Below the pieces are notes generated by a model. The model was not told where the DNA came from. It saw only the letters and a list, made by a program, of their open reading frames with translations, and made no database searches. DNA of 64,000 nucleotides, taken from assembly GCA_030544215.1 (NCBI GenBank), contig JARZZO010000014.1, positions 42,127,734 to 42,191,733 of the forward strand, read 5' to 3'. The DNA comes from Zantedeschia hybrid cultivar (lineage: Eukaryota > Streptophyta > Magnoliopsida > Alismatales > Araceae). The position numbers and the translations under genes were made by a program. This document shows, one piece after another, positions 11,773-23,215 of this stretch; positions within the stretch are counted from its first letter, which is position 1; every line of letters begins with the position of its first letter.

Positions 11773-11784
11773 AAGGGGGGGAGA
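11773..11784 (+). promoter_or_regulatory. Polypurine tract
   Basis: AAGGGGGGGAGA lies directly before the TGTAAGG start of the 3' LTR, in the position of the plus-strand primer of LTR retrotransposons. Confidence 0.9.
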
Positions 11785-11785
11785 A

Positions 11786-14059
11786 TGTAAGGACTGAGGT
11801 TTTCGGATCTGGTTTTCGGGGTAGGACCCTGTAGTTCAGGCCTTGATGGGGCTGAGACTCTGTTCTATTTCGCGTCGAGCCCGCTCGACGCGGTTTAAAC
11901 GGCGTCCAGCATTGCAGACGCATTTTAGATTTTGCCACGTGGGCTGGCTTTGGGCCGCGAGAGTACGACCCTGTTGTGTCGTCTGAACGGCGTCCGCGAG
12001 CGATGACGCCTTTCAGACTGCGACCCTGGGCTGTCAGTGTACGACGCCAGTCTTGTCGTCTGAACGACGTCTTGGATGGACGACGCGTTTCAGAGTTATG
12101 TCAGAGCGGCCTGTCATGTCGACTGATAGGCGTCCGTACATCTCGACGCGTTTTAGATAGTTTCTGGTTACCCCGCGAACCTTCCCTCCTTTCCCTCATT
12201 CTCACCCTCACACTCTCTCTCCTCACCCTCTCCACCCTCCGACTCTCCCCACTCTTCCCCTTCCCTTTCCCCTTCTTCCTCTTCCACCACTCCACCACCT
12301 CTCACCACTGCCACCACCACTCTTTTCGCGGCGTTCCATTCTCCGGACGGCGGCCGACGTCCCGGCGGACTGGCGGCGTCCTCGGAGTACCGGCGGCGGT
12401 TTGCGGTGCGACAGTTTGGCGGCGGAGCCAGGAGGAGTTCAAGAATCGGTAGGGTGACGATTCCCGTTATGTTTTATTTTAAAACCATGTTCTCCTGCTT
12501 AAAACATGCTATGGATTTATGGTTTTTGGGTAGAATGAGCATGTTAGGGGCTTTTTCTTGATGGGAATAGGAGTTTCTGTGAATGTGGATTTGTGATGGT
12601 TTAGCTTGCCCCTCTTCCCCCTCTGTTTTGTGTGATTTAGGGGCTCTTGGGGATCAAAAAGGGGGACCCTCGGGTTGAACTGCGGAACCGGATTTCTGGC
12701 GCTAAAAGACGTTGTACCTGGACGACGCCATTTAGAATGGCGACGGGCCAGTACGACGCCTTTTTAGACAGAAATCTTCCTGTTTGAGGTTCTGTCTGTC
12801 TGGGTTTCTGGTGTTAAATGACGTCGTACCTGGACGACGCCATTTAGAATGGTGACGGGCCAGTACGACGCCATTTAAGCAGAAATCACCCTGATTAAGG
12901 ATTCTGCAAGTTTCAGTTTCAGATGTGAATGGCGTCTGAGGACAGCGACGCCTTTTAAAAAGGCGGCTTCCCAGGACAACGCGTTTTACGCCAGGGTCTG
13001 AGGCCGAGATTTCATGAACCAGTTTAGGATGCTTGAATAGCGTCGGCCTTGGGCGACGCGATTCAAGACAGAACCACACTAATCCATGCCAGTAAAATGT
13101 ATTTACACTATTAGATAGTCGGTTAAATGCATGCCTTAAATCTACTCGATAATGGTGGATTCTTCGTGACCGGATCACACTGTACCGTGTTTTGTGTTAC
13201 TGTGGACCTAGAGTGACAGTTGTAGCGCTTTATCACCCTGTGCTGGTGTGGGTGGAGCACAGCGCCGGTGGGAGCAGTGGCGGGGTGACGCCTAGTGAGA
13301 GAGGGTCACCTGATGAACCCCGGGGTTAGCTAGTACCGGTGTCGGAGTGGTACCTGTGGAGTGTCACTCGTGCTGAGGGAAGGAGTAACCACCTGAGCCA
13401 GTTGGGCCGGAGTAGCCAGCGTGCTATCCGAGGGGTTACTGTTTGGTCTCAGCGGGTCGGTGTTTCCCACTTTCGTTGTGTGGTTGACGTGTTTTGAGGA
13501 TACGCTGGTTACGGGTTTCCTGGTAAATTGGAATTATGCATGTTAAATATACTTCGAATGCATGTGATTCATATAGAGATTTAGGTGTAGTAATTACTGC
13601 TTTACTTGGTTACTGTACCTCTAGCTGTACTTTGCACTTGTGGGTGTGTGAGTGGGCAGTGGGGATCGAAGGATCCCTACTGAGTCTTTTTGTTGAGACT
13701 CACCCCTGCGGTTTTCAGGTGAGGGCTCCAGGTAGACTTAGCGAGGGGTGTGCTGCTGTGTGTCGCGCGCCCTCAGTTGTTGTTCCGGGGTATGCCCCGA
13801 CGTAGTTGTTATCTTTATTTCTGGCCTGTATGCTTAATTATTTCTTTTCTGTTGGAGTATGTAATTATTTGCTGTATCGAGTCGCATTGTAATAACTTTT
13901 AATTCCTGCATTTTCCTTTCAATTCAATGCGATGTGAATGTTTAGCTTAGTTTATTGTTTATTTTCCAGACTTACTTAGATCTTGGTTTGGTTCCAAATT
14001 AATGATTCGGTACCCATTTGGTAATCGGATCCCCGATTATAGGGAGACGGGTCGTTACA
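11786..14059 (+). repeat. 3' LTR of the complete Tekay element (2274 bp)
   Basis: It runs from TGTAAGGACTGAGG to GACGGGTCGTTACA. Compared with the 5' LTR it lacks 12 bp of a repeated GCCACGTGG phrase near 11940 and 8 bp of a CCACCTCT phrase near 12300. Confidence 0.95.
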
Positions 14060-15097
14060 TAATATGTCTAGATTTTCGATTTTTAATTCGAATTAATTTC
14101 CTAATTATTTAAAGCACGTCGCCTAAGGGAGACGCGATTTAAGTTTCCTAATGTATTTCGATTTCCTTTTCGGATTTCCTTTCTATTTTAAGCCGCTTTA
14201 ATTAGCCATGTCCCGTCTGGGTGATGCGATTTGTGAGTTTTCTGATAAACATGATTTGGCCGAGATAATCTGGTTTCCGAAGTTTGGAAGGTTGTAAACT
14301 CCTCTATGTTCATCAAAGGTAAATCCGACTGTGGGAGAGAGTCCTTTTGAAGCCCAAAACACTCTAAAACCTTTTCTTATAAATACAATACCCCTTGAAC
14401 CTTTGAAAAAGGTTGGCAATTGGTGATTTTGAAGCTCAAGACAAGGTATTTGAAGGCCCTCAACGAGGAAAACGTGGACATCAAGAGGAGCGTCTTCTTC
14501 TTCTTCTTCTTCTTCCTATTCACTCTTTGAAGCTTTTGAAAACCAAGGCTATGGAGGAACCAACCAACCATCTTCTTTCTCTAATTTCTATCTAGTTGTT
14601 TCATAGATTCATTATTGTTTTCCTTCACAGTTCATATCATCACTTCATGTTACACACACTCACATCATTCTTTCCATACCCACATGTTTATAGGGGTTTA
14701 AAGAATACCAAACAAGTGAGTAGATTAGTTTAGTTACATGATTAAATTTCTTATTAGAATAGATACTACCCTATATCTTAGTTCTAATTAAATTCTTTCT
14801 TGTTTATTCTCATTTTTTTGCAAGGTACATTCAAGAAGAAAGAAGGAGATCAAAAAAAAAACAACCACCAAGAAATCAAAAGTAAGAACATATCAATCAA
14901 AAGGGTTATTTCTTTGGCCGGCCAAAGAGAGGGAATCAAGGACTCGATCTCCCTAGTTAGAAAGTTAAGGCGATCAATCTTTCTTTGAAACTTTTAAAGT
15001 TTCTGTCGATCATGTTTTCTTTTAATTGAATAGTCCTACTATTCATATAAACAACATAAATTCGTGAACATCACACAAATGATTTTGAGCATTCACA
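14060..15097 (+). mobile_element. Tat element 5' LTR, right part
   Basis: It starts with the duplicated TAATA and continues the sequence interrupted at 4761. Up to about 14905 it parallels the 3' LTR (36645-37478), including the GAGGAAAACGTGGACA phrase. The end is set at ATTCACA (15097) because TTTGGCGATCACGGTGGGAC follows, resembling the TTGGCGCCGT(N)GGGA block that usually follows Tat LTRs. Total 5' LTR length without the insertion is then about 1.28 kb. The right boundary is inferred, since the 3' LTR is truncated before it. Confidence 0.65.
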
Positions 15098-16097
15098 GCT
15101 TTTTGGCGATCACGGTGGGACTTGGTCTTGCCATCTTTTAGTATTTGTTCTTGCTTTTTATCATCGGACACCCACGGTACACCACTTGTGTCCTTCGGAC
15201 ACTCCTTTCACCAATTGGTGATTTTTAGTTACTTTTATCCCTTTGTGCACTACGTGCATATCCCTTTGTGGCAAGATCTTGCCTTCTCTTGATCGATTAG
15301 AAGTTGTGAGTGTGATAGGAAGTGTGTGGTTGATTGAATTTGCGCTTGTTTGCATGATAATAAACCTGTTTAATTCGAGTTTTCATGATCAGTTAGATTT
15401 CTATTTACATTGATAACTTGGGAGGGGATTGTCTCCAAAATTGCTCTCTGTTTACAGTTTTTAGACTTTGAATAGCGTCTAGACAGGGCGACATGATTCA
15501 AATCGCGTCGCTGTGACAAGACGCCATTCAGCCTCATATTCCTATTGGCGCTGTTGTGGTTCTGTTAACAGAAGAAGCTTCTGTCTTGAATAGCGTCGGT
15601 GAACAGCGACGCGATTCAAGTAGTTCCTTCTTTTGCTCATCATCCCTCAAATCATTGATCTCTTTGTTACTTATATCTATCTTACACTATATTAGAGGCC
15701 ATCCAGGCCATAGGTCATCTGCATTGGGGCTCACCCCCCCCCCCCCCCCCCGCCCCCCCTCATAGGAACACTTTTCTTAGCATCTTCACCTCTCTCTGAC
15801 TAGGTCGGTCCCTTGGTCAGACTAGAGTAGTTAGTGTTAAGACCTCTGTAAGTCCCCAAAGGCAAGGTACTCCTCCTTGTTCATCGGGCTGGTTGTACCA
15901 ATTGAAGTCCTAGTTAGTCATTCATACCGTTATAAGAGAACCATAGAATATAACGGTGGAAAAACTGAACTGAAACTAGGATCCTACTCTGTTGAGTGAA
16001 TTTTGTGTCTAAAAACTCAAGTAATTCAACAAGGAATCCTAAAGCAACGTAATCATCCACTTGTCTGCTAAACTTTGTGCAACGTGTTTGAACTTCT
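15098..16097 (+). other. Leader of the Tat element between LTR and gag
   Basis: It contains the presumed primer-site region (about 15103-15121, tRNA not assigned), two GCGTC/GACGC inverted repeats at 15471-15533, a third with CTTGAAT/ATTCAAG arms at 15585-15620, and a long C tract at 15731-15755. No ORF in it has a recognisable domain. Confidence 0.6.
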
Positions 16098-18062
16098 TTG
16101 CCAAAACTTAACATCATGATGCTTCGATCAGGTAGAACTTTGGGTATGGCTGCTTATGAGCAGGATGCCGTGTTTGAATACGAGGAAGATGTTAATGCCC
16201 CTCGAAAATTTGATTATTACTCTGAGAATGGGGGATATGCTAATGCCCCCCACAATCCCAAATTCTATCATCCTGAGTGTGAGGGAGATGCCCATGCCCC
16301 TCAAGGTCAGGTCCATTTTACTCACGACCAGTACGACTCTAGTACTGATCGTCCCCATATACATGTGATCTCCAATCCTACCTACGAAGAGGCTCAAGAT
16401 CAGGCTAAGCCTTCATCTAGTAATCCTCCTGATTTGATTATTGTCTTGGGAGCTCTGGCTACCTATGTGGATCTTCAGCAACTTGAGGCATTCCAATCTA
16501 TCCTTAAGGGGAAGACGCCCTTGAGTTATGCTGAACCAAATCCCGTGGTTCCCCCTCCTCCTCACCGTGCTTCTCCCGTTCATCAGGCCATGGAGGGCCT
16601 CCGTATTTCAACTCCTCGGCCGTCTGGGCCACAATTGTCTTCCTCGAGATATCCAGTTAGACCGCATACGCCAACTTACCAAAATACCTTCGGTCATGGC
16701 GGAAGCGCTGCCGGACTTCAACCATAGTGCCCTCCTTGCCCCACTTATTCCAAGAGCCAAGCCTATCATGCTCCACCACCTCCTGCTTCCCAAATTGATC
16801 CAATGACTCAGGCTCTACTCACGAAGATGGACCGTATGGATGAACAGTTCAACAGTTTTAAGGAGATGATGGGAGTCAAGGTTGTCCCGGAAGTGTCCAT
16901 CTCCAATCTGCTAGTATTTCATCTGCCGCCTTCTGAGATGCCCGTGTATAGAAAGTACAATGGTTCTGGTTACCCCTTTACCCACCTGAAGGAGTTTATG
17001 TATGAATCCTCCTTTTGGCAGAGTGACAAGAGGTCACTGGCATTCTTGTTCAGGAAATCATTAGAGTGACCAGCTCTCGAGTGGTTTTTCTCCTTGGATT
17101 CGTCTAACATGGAAGATTATGACATTGTATCGCAAAAATTTATCCAGCGATACCAGGACATAATTGCACCCTCTTTGTCCATAACTGATTTAGTGGCTAA
17201 AAAGATGAAGCCTGATGAGGACTTCATCACCTTCACTGATAGATGGAGGGGTATGACAGAGAAGATCAAAAATCATCTATCCGAATATAAACAAGTGAAG
17301 ATGATCATTTCTAATGCTACCCCCCAGTACAAGCTGGTCCTCACATTGAACAACTTGACCATCATGGCAGAACTATATGAGAGGGCACGTTATTGCTATA
17401 ATGCATTCAAAGATGGTACTTATTCTAGTGTCTTTGACCCTCACAGACTCAGCAGGCCTCCACCCCGGAAGCCTGTTATGCCAAATCCCTCTAATATGGG
17501 TCCGACCACTAAAGGCACATTTTCTCACGAACAAATCAGTACTATGAATAATAACCAGCTACAATTCGTAAGGAACCAGCAGCAACAGTCGTAGTACACA
17601 GGTCAAAGACCACTGAACCAGTAGGGCTTCAGGCCGCCTCAACAACCATACTAGCCAGCATATAATCAGCCTCGTCAGCAGCCATCATACCATAATGTGC
17701 CTCCCCCAGGCGATTACAATCAGCAGAGAAAACCTCCAGGCCCAAAGAGGGCATCTTACCCTCTGCTCCCGAATTCTCTATCAGACATATTCAACGCCCT
17801 TATGGCAGCCAATGCTTTGGTTTTGCCAAAGGAGAAAATAGTCTGGCCCCAGAATGTTGATGCCTCTAGGTAATGTGTCTTCCATTGACAACCTGGGCAT
17901 ACAGTGGATGCATGTTTCCAATTCAGGGACTACATCTATGACATGAATGAGCAAGGGGGTATTGATTGGGAAGAGATGAGAAAGTACATAGCCACCCTGA
18001 AGGCGAGGAGACCGCAGCAGCAACAACAACAACAACAACAACAACCACAACAACATCAATAG
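16098..18062 (+). pseudogene. Gag of the Tat element, several in-frame stops
   Basis: All pieces lie in one frame. 16098-16727 is an acidic N-terminal region with repeated NAP/HAP phrases; 16803-17069 and 17094-17594 hold the capsid-like part (YRKYNGSGYPFTHLKEFMY, then FIQRYQ, FITFTDRWR and LYERARYCYNAF). A nucleocapsid knuckle of the form CX2HX4HX4C begins at 17874 with TGA 17886-17888 inside it. A Gln/CAA repeat (18013-18060) precedes the final TAG TAG. Stops include TAG 16725, TGA 17067, TAG 17592, TAA 17871 and TGA 17886. Most fit CAG, CAA or CGA codons with C changed to T. The CCHC-like variant with two His is a known feature of Tat elements. Confidence 0.85.
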
Positions 18063-18392
18063 TAGATACGGAGAGCACCAACACAGGCAGCAATACCATC
18101 AAACATTGGTATAGTGCAGAACCCACTGCCAAAGCACCAAAACCAAGTTGCCCCGATCCTTACCCATAGCTAGTTTGAGGCTAACAGGGGACAATAGTGG
18201 AAGGAAGAGGAGTCTTCCTCTATTTATTCAACAGCCCATGTTCTGAGTACCGCCGAACAACCGTCGCGCCGCATCCTCCACGTACCTAAACCAAAATCCA
18301 TCACCATCAACCCCATACCAACACCCGCTTTCCTTAAACCTTCCCCCAAACCTCAACCAAATCACCCCCCACTACCCGGTTATGAGCCACTC

Positions 18393-19401
18393 ATGCCATC
18401 TAAACCATTGATGCACATGCCATTTCCCACATCACCTGCACCAACCACCCACCCCAATACCGTACAACCATCCAAACCACTCATCCGCGTTCCAACACCT
18501 CCATCAAATAATCCACCATCACCCACATATGAACCCATTACCCCTTCTAAACCCCTCATCAACCTGGCAGTATTCAAGATATCACCTTCCAATGATGAGC
18601 AGCAGACGCTCCAGAGCGAGAGGATCTTCAACAAAGTCTTCCCTCAATCCATAGTTAGAGATGGCCCATCACAGCCGTCAGAGGAAGTACAGAATGAAGA
18701 GGGTGCATCTGGCACTCTATGACTTGTTGAAGCACCTAGACAAAACACCAGCACACATCTTAGTGCTTGAACTAATCAAAAGATCCAAGATCCACCAAGA
18801 AGCTTTAATGGAGTATCTAAAAAGGGTTATAGTCAATGAGGACGTGCCGGTAGAGAAGATCACTGCACTACTAGTTCCACAGGGGGATCAACCCTCTATC
18901 TCATTTCATACATCTGAGTTGGCACCACCAGTAGCTAGGAGTATGGCACTAAGCATTACAATCAACATTTGCAAGAAAGCTGTGGATGCATATCTGGTTG
19001 ATACAGGGGCTTCCATTAATGTGTTGTCACCGAAGACCCTAGAATTCTGTGGTATACCCAAGGAGAAGTGGCTGCCTTCTCCCATCTCTGTTACCGCCTA
19101 CGACAACTCTACCCGTTCCCCTCTGGGAATGGTTTATTTGAAGGTGGAGTTAGGTCCCGTTTGTCATGCCGATGTCGAATTCCATATTCTTGAGATCGAC
19201 CCTTCGTTGAAAGGCATCCTTGGCCGTTCGTACATCAAATCCCTTGAGGCAATTCCATCCACAAACCATCAATGCCTCAAGCTTCCTTACAAAGGACGGA
19301 CCATTAAAGTAATGAGCATGCCAATCCTTGCTGCTGCTCACTCTCTGAACATCAAGCCGACTCCTTTACCTGGCCGACAACCCATTCTGTCGATATTATA
19401 G
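18393..19401 (+). pseudogene. Pro-rich linker and aspartic protease, Tat element
   Basis: 18393-18722 is a Pro/Ser/Thr-rich linker with repeated PSKPL phrases in the gag frame. Near 18700-18720 the frame shifts, and 18661-19401 carries the protease with active site YLVDTGASINVLSP and the flap-like ILGRSYIKS. The protease would process the polyprotein. The ORF stops at TAG 19399-19401, where the frame then continues into the G-patch-like region. Confidence 0.88.
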
Positions 19402-21150
19402 GTTTATTCTCCTTCGATTGATCCTTTAAAGGCCACTATACCTATTCCTTGCCCAGTCGATACTGTAAAAAGGGGGAAGTGCGCGAGTACCCCTGGCTGG
19501 GATATCATAATGAAGGATGGTTATCAACAAGAGAAAGGCCTGGGCACACAATTACAGGGCAGAACCACACCTATCAAAGATAGCAGAAGAGCATCTGGTA
19601 ATGGTCTGGGCTATAGGCCAGCAAAGGTGAGATGACGCATTGTTCAGCAGCGAAGAGACGAAGACGGTCAGAAAATCTGGAAGACAATGACCACCCCGTG
19701 GAAAGAAAACTGGGATCCCTTGACTTGGACCTTATATACACATTTCATTAAGGGACCCGTAATTAATCATGGCATTGACAACACGATGGTGATCACTTCT
19801 CACTTCGACTTACATGACATTTATAGGAGAGATCTAGTCAGGGACTGTTTAGAGTTGTTGACGTACTGATCCTTGGAGGCTCTGCGTCTGATGAAGAGGA
19901 TGAAGATTCAAGATCTAGAATGCGAGTGGTAGCGCTGGTTTGACACATGAGACTTGTACATTGCACTAAACAGGCTATTCCTTGATCCCTCAGAACCAAA
20001 GTGGTCGCCATTGATTGATGAGTTGGTTGAAGGGCCTGGGGCCATTTTTGATAAGAGAATCTTACTGAACGAGGAGACAGACGAAGGAGAGCCTGAGGAC
20101 CCCTACCAGCCTAGATTCACCACGGACCTCCTCTGGAGGGGAACCTATCCCCATTATGTTTTCACCTTCTATACCCTATTATGCACTCTGCTCCTAACCC
20201 CGACTTGGTCGAGGGTCATTACTGAAGATATATCTCGGGTTCCGCCCATCATTGTTACTATATATCCCCTCAGGACCTAATTCCTCATATTCCTCTCGAT
20301 CTTGAGAGGATCTATGATTCAATCTGGGACATATTGCTATATGATCCCCCTAATCCTTTGGCCTTGGTGCCATTACCTCCATCTTTGCATCCTCCTCCTT
20401 TACATATTCATTCATGTTGTATGATTAACACTCAAAATATCCAAAAAAAAATGCCAATTTGGTAATTTCCTCCTCCCAAATCATCGTTGAGGAAACTTCA
20501 TACTACTTGTTCGATTGTATCTAATCGCGAGGGTCACTCGGGCAAGATTCTCTTCTAGATCTACTCAACCCCTCCTCTCGGGATGATTCACCTGTATCAC
20601 CTCATGTACCCCATGATTTTTATCCTTCTTCATCCTTACTAGGTCAAGATAGAGAGTCTAATCGTAGAGAGTCTAGTGGTAGGCAGTTTAATGAAGTTAG
20701 GGAGTCTAGTGAAGTTAGTAATATTAGGAAATCTAGGAAGTCTAAGGGTAGACGAATTCCGAATAGATATCTCCAGGATTTAGCCTTAAGATGTCGTTCT
20801 TGCTCTCAGATCCTACAGCTTTTAGAGAATCCCATTCAGTTGCGAGAAGGGTGTGAAGTTGATAAGTTAGTCGACAATGGATATGGGGTGTATGAACTGC
20901 TACATGAGAAAGACCCCATCATAGAAGATGAGGAAGATGACGAGGACGCGGCTGAGGTGTATGCTAGTGGAGTGAAGAGATTTGATGAACCCTTAGCCAC
21001 CGTAAAAGAACCTATCAAAGAAATCAATTTAGGAACTAAAGAAGAACCTAAGGTTGTCCTCGTCAGTCATAATCTATCTAAATCAGAGGAAGAGGCAGTG
21101 GTTCAAGTTCTCAGAGATTATAGGACACTTTCGCCTAGAGCTATGAAGAT
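19402..21150 (+). pseudogene. Region between protease and RT, with G-patch-like segment, Tat element
   Basis: Between about 19475 and 19635 the frame reads GYQQEKGLGTQL...GNGLGYRPA, the glycine pattern of a G-patch (an RNA-binding motif also seen after protease in some retroelements). The remainder includes acidic stretches such as KDPIIEDEEDDEDAAEVYAS (20911-20970) and several stops and frameshifts. I cannot assign a function to the acidic part. Confidence 0.6.
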
Positions 21151-22554
21151 ATGCTGGGGTTAGATTATTCCCTACTGGAGTATCGATTAATATTGAAAGA
21201 TGGAGCTAGCCCGGTTAAACAGAAATTAAGACGATTCCACCCATAAATGGCTTTAAAAATGAGGGAAGAGGTCGATAAGTTGCATAAAGCCAAATTTATT
21301 AGAGTTGTCCTCTAACCGCAATGGGTAGCAAATATAGTCCCGGTCATGAAAAAGGATAGGAAGGTCAGGATCTGTATTGACTTTCGAGATTTGAACCAGG
21401 CATGTCCAAAAGATGATTTCCCACTGCCTCATATAGATGTGCTGATTGACAATACAGCTGGATTTGAGACTCTGCCATTCATGGATGGTTTTTCAGGATA
21501 TAATCAGATTCACTTGGCAGAAGAGAACCAAGAGAAGACTTCATTCACTACACCAAGGGGCACATGCTGCTATGTTGTCATGCCATTTGGGTTGAAGAAT
21601 GCTGGAGCCACCTATCAAAGGAGTATGATGGCTATATTCCATGATATGATGCATATAAATTTGAAAGTGTATGTGGATGACTTACTGGTGAAGTTTCACG
21701 AGAGCTGAGCATGCTGAAATTCTGGCAAAAGTTTTGGAAAGATTGAGGGAACATCAATTGAAGATGAACTCAAAGAAGTGTGTATTTAGTGTCTCATCAG
21801 GGAAGTTGCTAGGGTTCATTGTCAGTCAATGGGGCATTGAGATCGATCTCAACAAGGCTAAAGCTATTATTGAAATGCCACCTCCCAAGAATTTGAAAGA
21901 ACTGAGAGGATTGATCGGCAGGTTGCAGTTTATTCGCCGCTTCGTCTCCCAGCATTCACAAAGGTGTAAACCGTTCTACGATCTTACTAAGCTGAGAGTC
22001 AAATTTGATTGGGATGATAAGTGTCAAGAGGCATTCGATAGATTGAAGAAGTATCTTGCAAGTCCTCATGTTTGAGACCACCATATTCAGGCAAGCATTT
22101 AGTTCTTTACATTTCTGTCTTAGATGACGCAATGGGGGCTGTCCTAGCACAAGAAGATGAAGAAGGGAAAGAGTGGACATCCTACTATCTCTCTAAACTT
22201 CTCAACCCCGCAGAACAAAGGTATACAATGATAGAGAAGACCTGTGCTACATTAGTATGGGTGGTTCAGAAGCTGAAGCACTATTTTCTAGCTCATTAAG
22301 TCCATCTCATCGCTAGGATGAATCCCGTCAAATTCCTTCTCGAGAAATATGTTCTCACCAATCGATTAGCACGATGGCAAAGCTTTCTCTCTCAATTTGA
22401 TATAATCTATATTCAGCAAAAAGCAATCAAAGGCTATGCCATTGTGGAACATCTTGCTCATCACCCTCTTCCTCGTTTTGATCCAGTCCGATTTGAGTTT
22501 CCGGATGAGGAACTGATGTCCATTGATAGAATCAAAGACGATATGTAGACTTTG
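21151..22554 (+). pseudogene. Reverse transcriptase and first RNase H, Tat element
   Basis: 21346-21708 contains RICIDFRDLNQACPKDDFPLP, SGYNQIHLAEEN, VMPFGLKNAGATYQR and the catalytic YVDDLLVK. A frameshift near 21700 moves to 21734-22075 (AEHAEILAKVLERLREHQLK, thumb/connection), and another near 22070 moves back to 22072-22299 and 22318-22548, the Gypsy-type RNase H (YISVLDDAMGAVLAQ; AEQRYTMIEKTCATLVW). KDDFPLP with YVDDLLVK is characteristic of Tat-type elements. Confidence 0.92.
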
Positions 22555-23215
22555 CATTTTGATGGAGCTCTGAACACTCATGGTAAGGGTATTGGCATCG
22601 TTCTGCTATCACCCGAAGGTGTCACCATTCCGCAAACCTTTTAGCTTGACTTTCCTGTCACCAATAATATTGCTGAATATGAGGCTCTTTAAGCCGGTCT
22701 CGAGGCTGCTCACTTCCATGGTGCCACCAAGCTCAAGATTGTAGGTGATAGTCAGCTAATCCTTCGTCAAGTGCTCACGAAGTACCGAAATCTTGATCCT
22801 AAACTCAAGCCTTATCAAGAACTCACTTCTGCTTATGCCAAGCTTTTCACTAGATTGATCTTTGTCCATGTTCCTCGGAATTAGAACATCTTAGCCGACG
22901 TTCTAGCTTCTCTCGCATCATCCCTAAATTTCCTAATCAGCAAACAATCCAAATCAATCATTGTTCATAAGTGTCTCTCACCCATCGTGAAAGATCCTTC
23001 ATTCCTTGGATTAAGGAGAAATTGCTGAAGAAGGTCAGAGATGGAGATATTGTGGAGAAGCGACAAATCATGCTATTGGAATTACAAAAAGAGATGGATG
23101 ATGAAGAGAAACCATGGTATTTTGAGATTGCCAAATACTGTGAGGATCAGTCCTACCATGAAGAAGCCACAACTGAGGAGAAAAGGGCTATCAGAAGAGT
23201 TGCTCATATATACAC
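22555..23215 (+). pseudogene. Second (archaeal-type) RNase H, Tat element
   Basis: It contains LHFDGALNTHGKGIGIVLLS, NIAEYEAL and IVGDSQLILRQVL: the D...E...D arrangement of an additional RNase H. Dual RNase H is a known hallmark of the Tat lineage. Three stops interrupt the frame (TAG within DM*TLHF, and others at the Gln/Arg/Leu positions). It is followed by a charged linker, then cut at 23215/23216 by a solo LTR. A homologous copy lies at 61700-62030 on the minus strand. Confidence 0.88.
23211..23215. repeat. Target duplication TACAC, left
   Basis: TACAC precedes the solo LTR and is repeated at 25328-25332 immediately after it. Confidence 0.9.

Larger units (their letters stand above)
4762..14059 (+). 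mobile_element. Complete Ty3/Gypsy element, Tekay/Del chromovirus type, 9298 bp
   Basis: It has two LTRs (4762-7052 and 11786-14059), an initiator-Met tRNA primer site after the 5' LTR, gag-protease-RT-RNase H-integrase order, a chromodomain-like C-terminus and a purine tract before the 3' LTR. Target duplication TAATA lies at 4757-4761 and 14060-14064. Integrase downstream of RT defines Ty3/Gypsy; the domain after integrase with PLVKVIWQ...ATWEREDEMR is typical of the Tekay/Del chromodomain. All internal ORFs are broken, so this copy could move only with proteins supplied by another element. Confidence 0.95.
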
